DNA of 64,000 nucleotides, from assembly GCA_027486845.1 (NCBI GenBank), contig JAIXOL010000067.1:18434-82433 (forward strand), in the 5' to 3' direction. Made by a program: the position numbers and the translations under genes. This DNA is from Cytophagaceae bacterium (lineage in GTDB: Bacteria > Bacteroidota > Bacteroidia > Cytophagales > Spirosomataceae). The notes below the pieces were generated by a model that made no database searches, was not told where the DNA came from, and saw only the letters and a program-made list of their open reading frames with translations. Positions 61,260 to 64,000 of this stretch are shown here, one piece after another (position 1 is the stretch's first letter; the number at the start of each line of letters is the position of its first letter).

Positions 61260-63587
61260 ATGAAAAGTATAGTTTTTAAGGCTAAAACTTTTTTCTTTTT
61301 GCTGCTTACGAGCCTAAGTTTGGCAACAATTGCGTGGAATTGTACAACTTCTTCTGCCGAAACGGGGTCAATCCCCGATGAGGTTGATTTTAATTTCCAT
61401 ATCCGCCCGATTCTCTCCGATCGTTGTTTCAAATGTCACGGCCCCGATGTTAATAAACGTGAAGCAAATTTACGCCTTGATACACCAGAAGGTGCGTATG
61501 CGGCCTTAAAAGATAACCCAAAAGCCCATGCAATTATGGCTGGAAGTCTCGAACAATCAGAGGTTTATCAGCGTATTATTGCTAAAGATACTGCTGTTTT
61601 GATGCCGCCGCCTTCATCGAACTTGAAACTGACTCAACACGAAATCGAACTGATTGCTAAATGGATAAAGCAAGGAGCAAAATATAAACCTCACTGGGCG
61701 TTTATCGTTCCACAAAAACCAAAATTACCCGAAGCCGACGAAGATTGGGTAAAGAATGAAATTGACCATTTTGTTTATGCAAAAATGGACGAAAAGGGCT
61801 TAAAACCTAATGAAGAGGCCGACAAAGAACGTTTGCTAAAACGTGTAAGTTTCGACCTTATCGGACTACCGCCGACTATCGAAATGCAAGAGCGTTTCTT
61901 GAAGGATAATTCGCCAAATGCTTACGAGAAAATTGTTGATGAATTATTAAAAAACAAGCATTATGGCGAAAAAATGGCCATTTCGTGGCTTGATGTGGCT
62001 CGTTATGCCGACTCGCATGGTTATCAAGATGATGGACTACGAACCATGTGGCCGTGGCGAGATTGGGTGATTCATGCTTTTAATTCAAATTATCCGTATA
62101 GCAAATTTTTGACTTGGCAACTAGCAGGAGATTTATTGCCAAATCCGAGTAAAGAAATGCTTTTAGCGACTGGTTTTAACCGAAACCATAAAATCACGCA
62201 AGAAGGGGGCGTAATTGATGAAGAATACCGCATTGAATATGTGACCGACCGCACAAATACTTTCGGAAAATCGTTCTTGGCACTTACTTTTGAGTGTGCC
62301 CATTGCCACGACCATAAATATGACCCGATTTCTCAAAAAGATTATTACAGAACCTTCGCTTTCTTCAATCAAGTGCCAGAAAAGGGACTTTTTGGAACAA
62401 TAGATGCTTCGTTTGCCGACCCACCAAACATGAAAATCACGACTGAAGACGTAAATTCTATTTTGAAATTTATCAACAAAAAAGATACGGCAAAAGTAAT
62501 GGTCATGGTGATGAAGGACACCTCTAAGGTGCGTCCTACTTATATTCTGAATCGTGGAAATTATGATTCGCATGGAGAGCTTGTTGGTGTCGGCATTCCA
62601 AAAGCAATCATGCCATTTGATACCAATAAATTAGAAAAAAATCGACTTGGTTTAGCAAAATGGATGCTAAATGATAAAAATCCGCTCACAGCACGAGTGT
62701 ATGTCAATCGACTTTGGGCTTCGTTTTTCGGACGAGGAATTGTGAAAACTTTGGGCGATTTTGGAATGCAAGGAGAATTGCCATCGCACCCCGAATTGCT
62801 CGATTGGTTGGCGGTAGATTTCAAACAAAACGGATGGAATGTAAAGCGTTTGGTAAAACAAATAGTAATGTCGGGCACTTATCGACAATCTTCGACTATT
62901 ACAGAAAAACACTTGAAAACTGACCCTGAAAATATATTTTTGGCTCGTTCAACTCGAATGCGTTTCCCTGCAGAGAATGTGCGTGATCACATTTTGGCAA
63001 GTAGTGGTGTGCTGAATGAAGAAATCGGCGGCCCGAGCGTTAAACCTTACCAACCAAAAGGACTTTGGGAAGTGGCAACTTCGGGACGTGGAACGCTATC
63101 AAGATACGTACAAGATCATGAGTCAGACCTTTATCGTCGGGGAATGTATGTATTTATCAAACGAACTGTTCCGCCACCGTCAATGCTCATTTTTGATGCT
63201 AGCAACCGTGACCAATGCGAAGTTCAACGAAGTCGAACCAATACGCCACTGCAAGCATTGGCAATGATGAATGACCCACAAACAATGGAAGGCTCGAGGG
63301 TTTTAGCAGAGAATTTAATGAGCGAAAATATCCCTTTAGAAACCAAACTAGAAAAAGCATTCCGACGCATTATTTGCCGAAAACCAAAAGCAAAAGAATT
63401 AGAAATTTTGACACAATATTTCAATTCAGAAAGTGATTTTTTCAAGAAAAATGCCAAAAAAGCTGAAATGATGCTCAAAATCGGCGAATTTAAGCAAAAA
63501 ACGATAAAAGATAAAAACGCAACCGCCGCCTTGATGCAAACTATCCAAATGATTTTTAATATGGAAGAAGCGATTGTTAGGGGGTGA
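61260..63587 (+). CDS. DUF1549/DUF1553 protein with Planctomycete-type cytochrome c domain
   Basis: A 775-residue exported protein (signal about 1-30). The N-terminal cytochrome-like domain has CFKCH (56-60) in ILSDRCFKCHGPDVNKREANL. Then DUF1549 (about 155-360: SWLDVARYADSHGYQ, LAGDLLPNP, ECAHCHDHKYDPI with a second CxxCH) and DUF1553 (about 480-740: YVNRLWASFFGRGIVKT, RSRTNTPLQALAMMNDP). These are typical Planctomycete proteins, usually followed by a DUF1501 gene, which would lie beyond the window. Together with the ThuA and heme-propeller genes, it suggests a periplasmic oxidation pathway for sugars. Confidence 0.93.
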   Translation: MKSIVFKAKTFFFLLLTSLSLATIAWNCTTSSAETGSIPDEVDFNFHIRPILSDRCFKCHGPDVNKREANLRLDTPEGAYAALKDNPKAHAIMAGSLEQSEVYQRIIAKDTAVLMPPPSSNLKLTQHEIELIAKWIKQGAKYKPHWAFIVPQKPKLPEADEDWVKNEIDHFVYAKMDEKGLKPNEEADKERLLKRVSFDLIGLPPTIEMQERFLKDNSPNAYEKIVDELLKNKHYGEKMAISWLDVARYADSHGYQDDGLRTMWPWRDWVIHAFNSNYPYSKFLTWQLAGDLLPNPSKEMLLATGFNRNHKITQEGGVIDEEYRIEYVTDRTNTFGKSFLALTFECAHCHDHKYDPISQKDYYRTFAFFNQVPEKGLFGTIDASFADPPNMKITTEDVNSILKFINKKDTAKVMVMVMKDTSKVRPTYILNRGNYDSHGELVGVGIPKAIMPFDTNKLEKNRLGLAKWMLNDKNPLTARVYVNRLWASFFGRGIVKTLGDFGMQGELPSHPELLDWLAVDFKQNGWNVKRLVKQIVMSGTYRQSSTITEKHLKTDPENIFLARSTRMRFPAENVRDHILASSGVLNEEIGGPSVKPYQPKGLWEVATSGRGTLSRYVQDHESDLYRRGMYVFIKRTVPPPSMLIFDASNRDQCEVQRSRTNTPLQALAMMNDPQTMEGSRVLAENLMSENIPLETKLEKAFRRIICRKPKAKELEILTQYFNSESDFFKKNAKKAEMMLKIGEFKQKTIKDKNATAALMQTIQMIFNMEEAIVRG

Positions 63588-64000
63588 GGTTTATAGTAAA
63601 TTTTAAGTATTTAGGTTTTTAAGTTTAACCCCATTCGGGGTTAGGAGTTTATGCAAAATCTTTTATTCCGTAGGTTGCACCTACGGCTATTCATGTTAAA
63701 GCCCGTAGGGCTTTTTTCGAGAGTTATTTAGCGAGTAAGAGAAGCCCGAAGTGGTTAAACATGAATAGCCACCGTAGGTTGTACCTACTATTCATATTAA
63801 AGCCCGAAGGTTTTTTTGAGAGTTATTTAGCGAGTAAGAGAAGCCCGAATTGGTTAAACATGAATAGCCACCGTAGGTTGTACCTACTATTTATATTGAA
63901 GCCCGAAGGTTTTTTTTGAGAGTTATTTAGCGAGTAAGACAAGCCCGAATTGGTTAAACATGAATAGCCACCGTAGGTTGTACCTACTATTTATATTGAA
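63588..64000. repeat. About 99-bp tandem repeats with hairpins
   Basis: No gene. Units with GAGTTATTTAGCGAGTAAG at 63721, 63820 and 63920 give periods of 99 and 100 bp; the array extends beyond the right edge. Each unit contains a GTAGGT-TGT-ACCTAC-type hairpin and AGCCCGAAGG plus T tract; the first one has a full terminator-like form (AAAGCCC-GTA-GGGCTTT). Before the array is another hairpin TAACCCC-ATTC-GGGGTTA (63626-63643) that may end the DUF1549 gene. Confidence 0.75.

Noticed and set aside
63669..64000. CRISPR array at the right edge
   Set aside because: The full 99-bp unit is repeated, including the part that would be spacer; no cas gene is present.

Overview
The window looks like a chromosome segment of an AT-rich member of the Bacteroidota, most likely order Cytophagales (the Emticicia/Arcicella/Flectobacillus neighbourhood is a guess, not a measurement). 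Reasons: several promoters match the Bacteroidota consensus (TTG/TTTG, about 18-20 nt, TAnnTTTG); clear Shine-Dalgarno sites are lacking; and families common in this phylum occur here (DUF349, DUF2480, DUF6934-type, Met8-like precorrin-2 dehydrogenase, quinone-linked malate dehydrogenase, ThuA and Planctomycete-type cytochrome modules). Most genes are intact housekeeping genes; there is no rRNA, CRISPR array, prophage or complete insertion sequence.

Layout. 1-10.1 kb: a truncated M28 peptidase, ettA, a DUF349 protein, tRNA-Gln with promoter and terminator, an ABC exporter, a two-gene DUF6934-type cassette with a putative operator, a leftward cluster (acidic conserved protein, free methionine-R-sulfoxide reductase, precorrin-2 dehydrogenase) and an Fe-S CCG protein. 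10.3-18 kb: priA, then a repeat-rich, gene-poor stretch with a DUF4143 ATPase preceded by four 23-bp repeats, two AT-rich exported proteins, and miaE flanked by copies of one hairpin repeat. 18.2-39.5 kb: mostly metabolic and regulatory genes: M13 peptidase, gltX, DUF2480, MazG-like, M28 lipoprotein, ilvE, Uma2, class C hydrolase, polyprenyl synthase, rhomboid, a membrane LytTR regulator, an AraC-Ogt fusion, marR with tandem palindromic operators, a PLP decarboxylase, tpiA and a glutathionylspermidine-synthase-like ligase.

39.7-53 kb: cell-envelope genes (amidase, YciI lipoprotein, an orphan mraY, a GH20 hexosaminidase), a decayed aromatic amino acid ammonia-lyase (hutH-like) pseudogene, mqo closely followed by a SWIM-SNF2 helicase, a CAP protein and two overlapping glycosyltransferase genes. 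53-64 kb: ThuA, an SGNH/propeller/HEAT/cytochrome c fusion protein and a DUF1549/DUF1553 cytochrome together resemble a Planctomycete-type carbohydrate-degradation module. This is interrupted by a small accessory island (HTH regulator, VapBC with a frameshifted toxin, a conserved nuclease-like protein, an unknown protein and a 5'-truncated gene) and by a tandem pair of FKBP isomerases. The right edge is a roughly 99-bp tandem repeat that runs out of the window.

I did not find a clear new multi-gene system. The best candidates for a second look are the DUF6934/small-ORF pair, the 57.2-60 kb island, the iteron-like repeats before the DUF4143 ATPase, and the covarying hairpin repeats around miaE.
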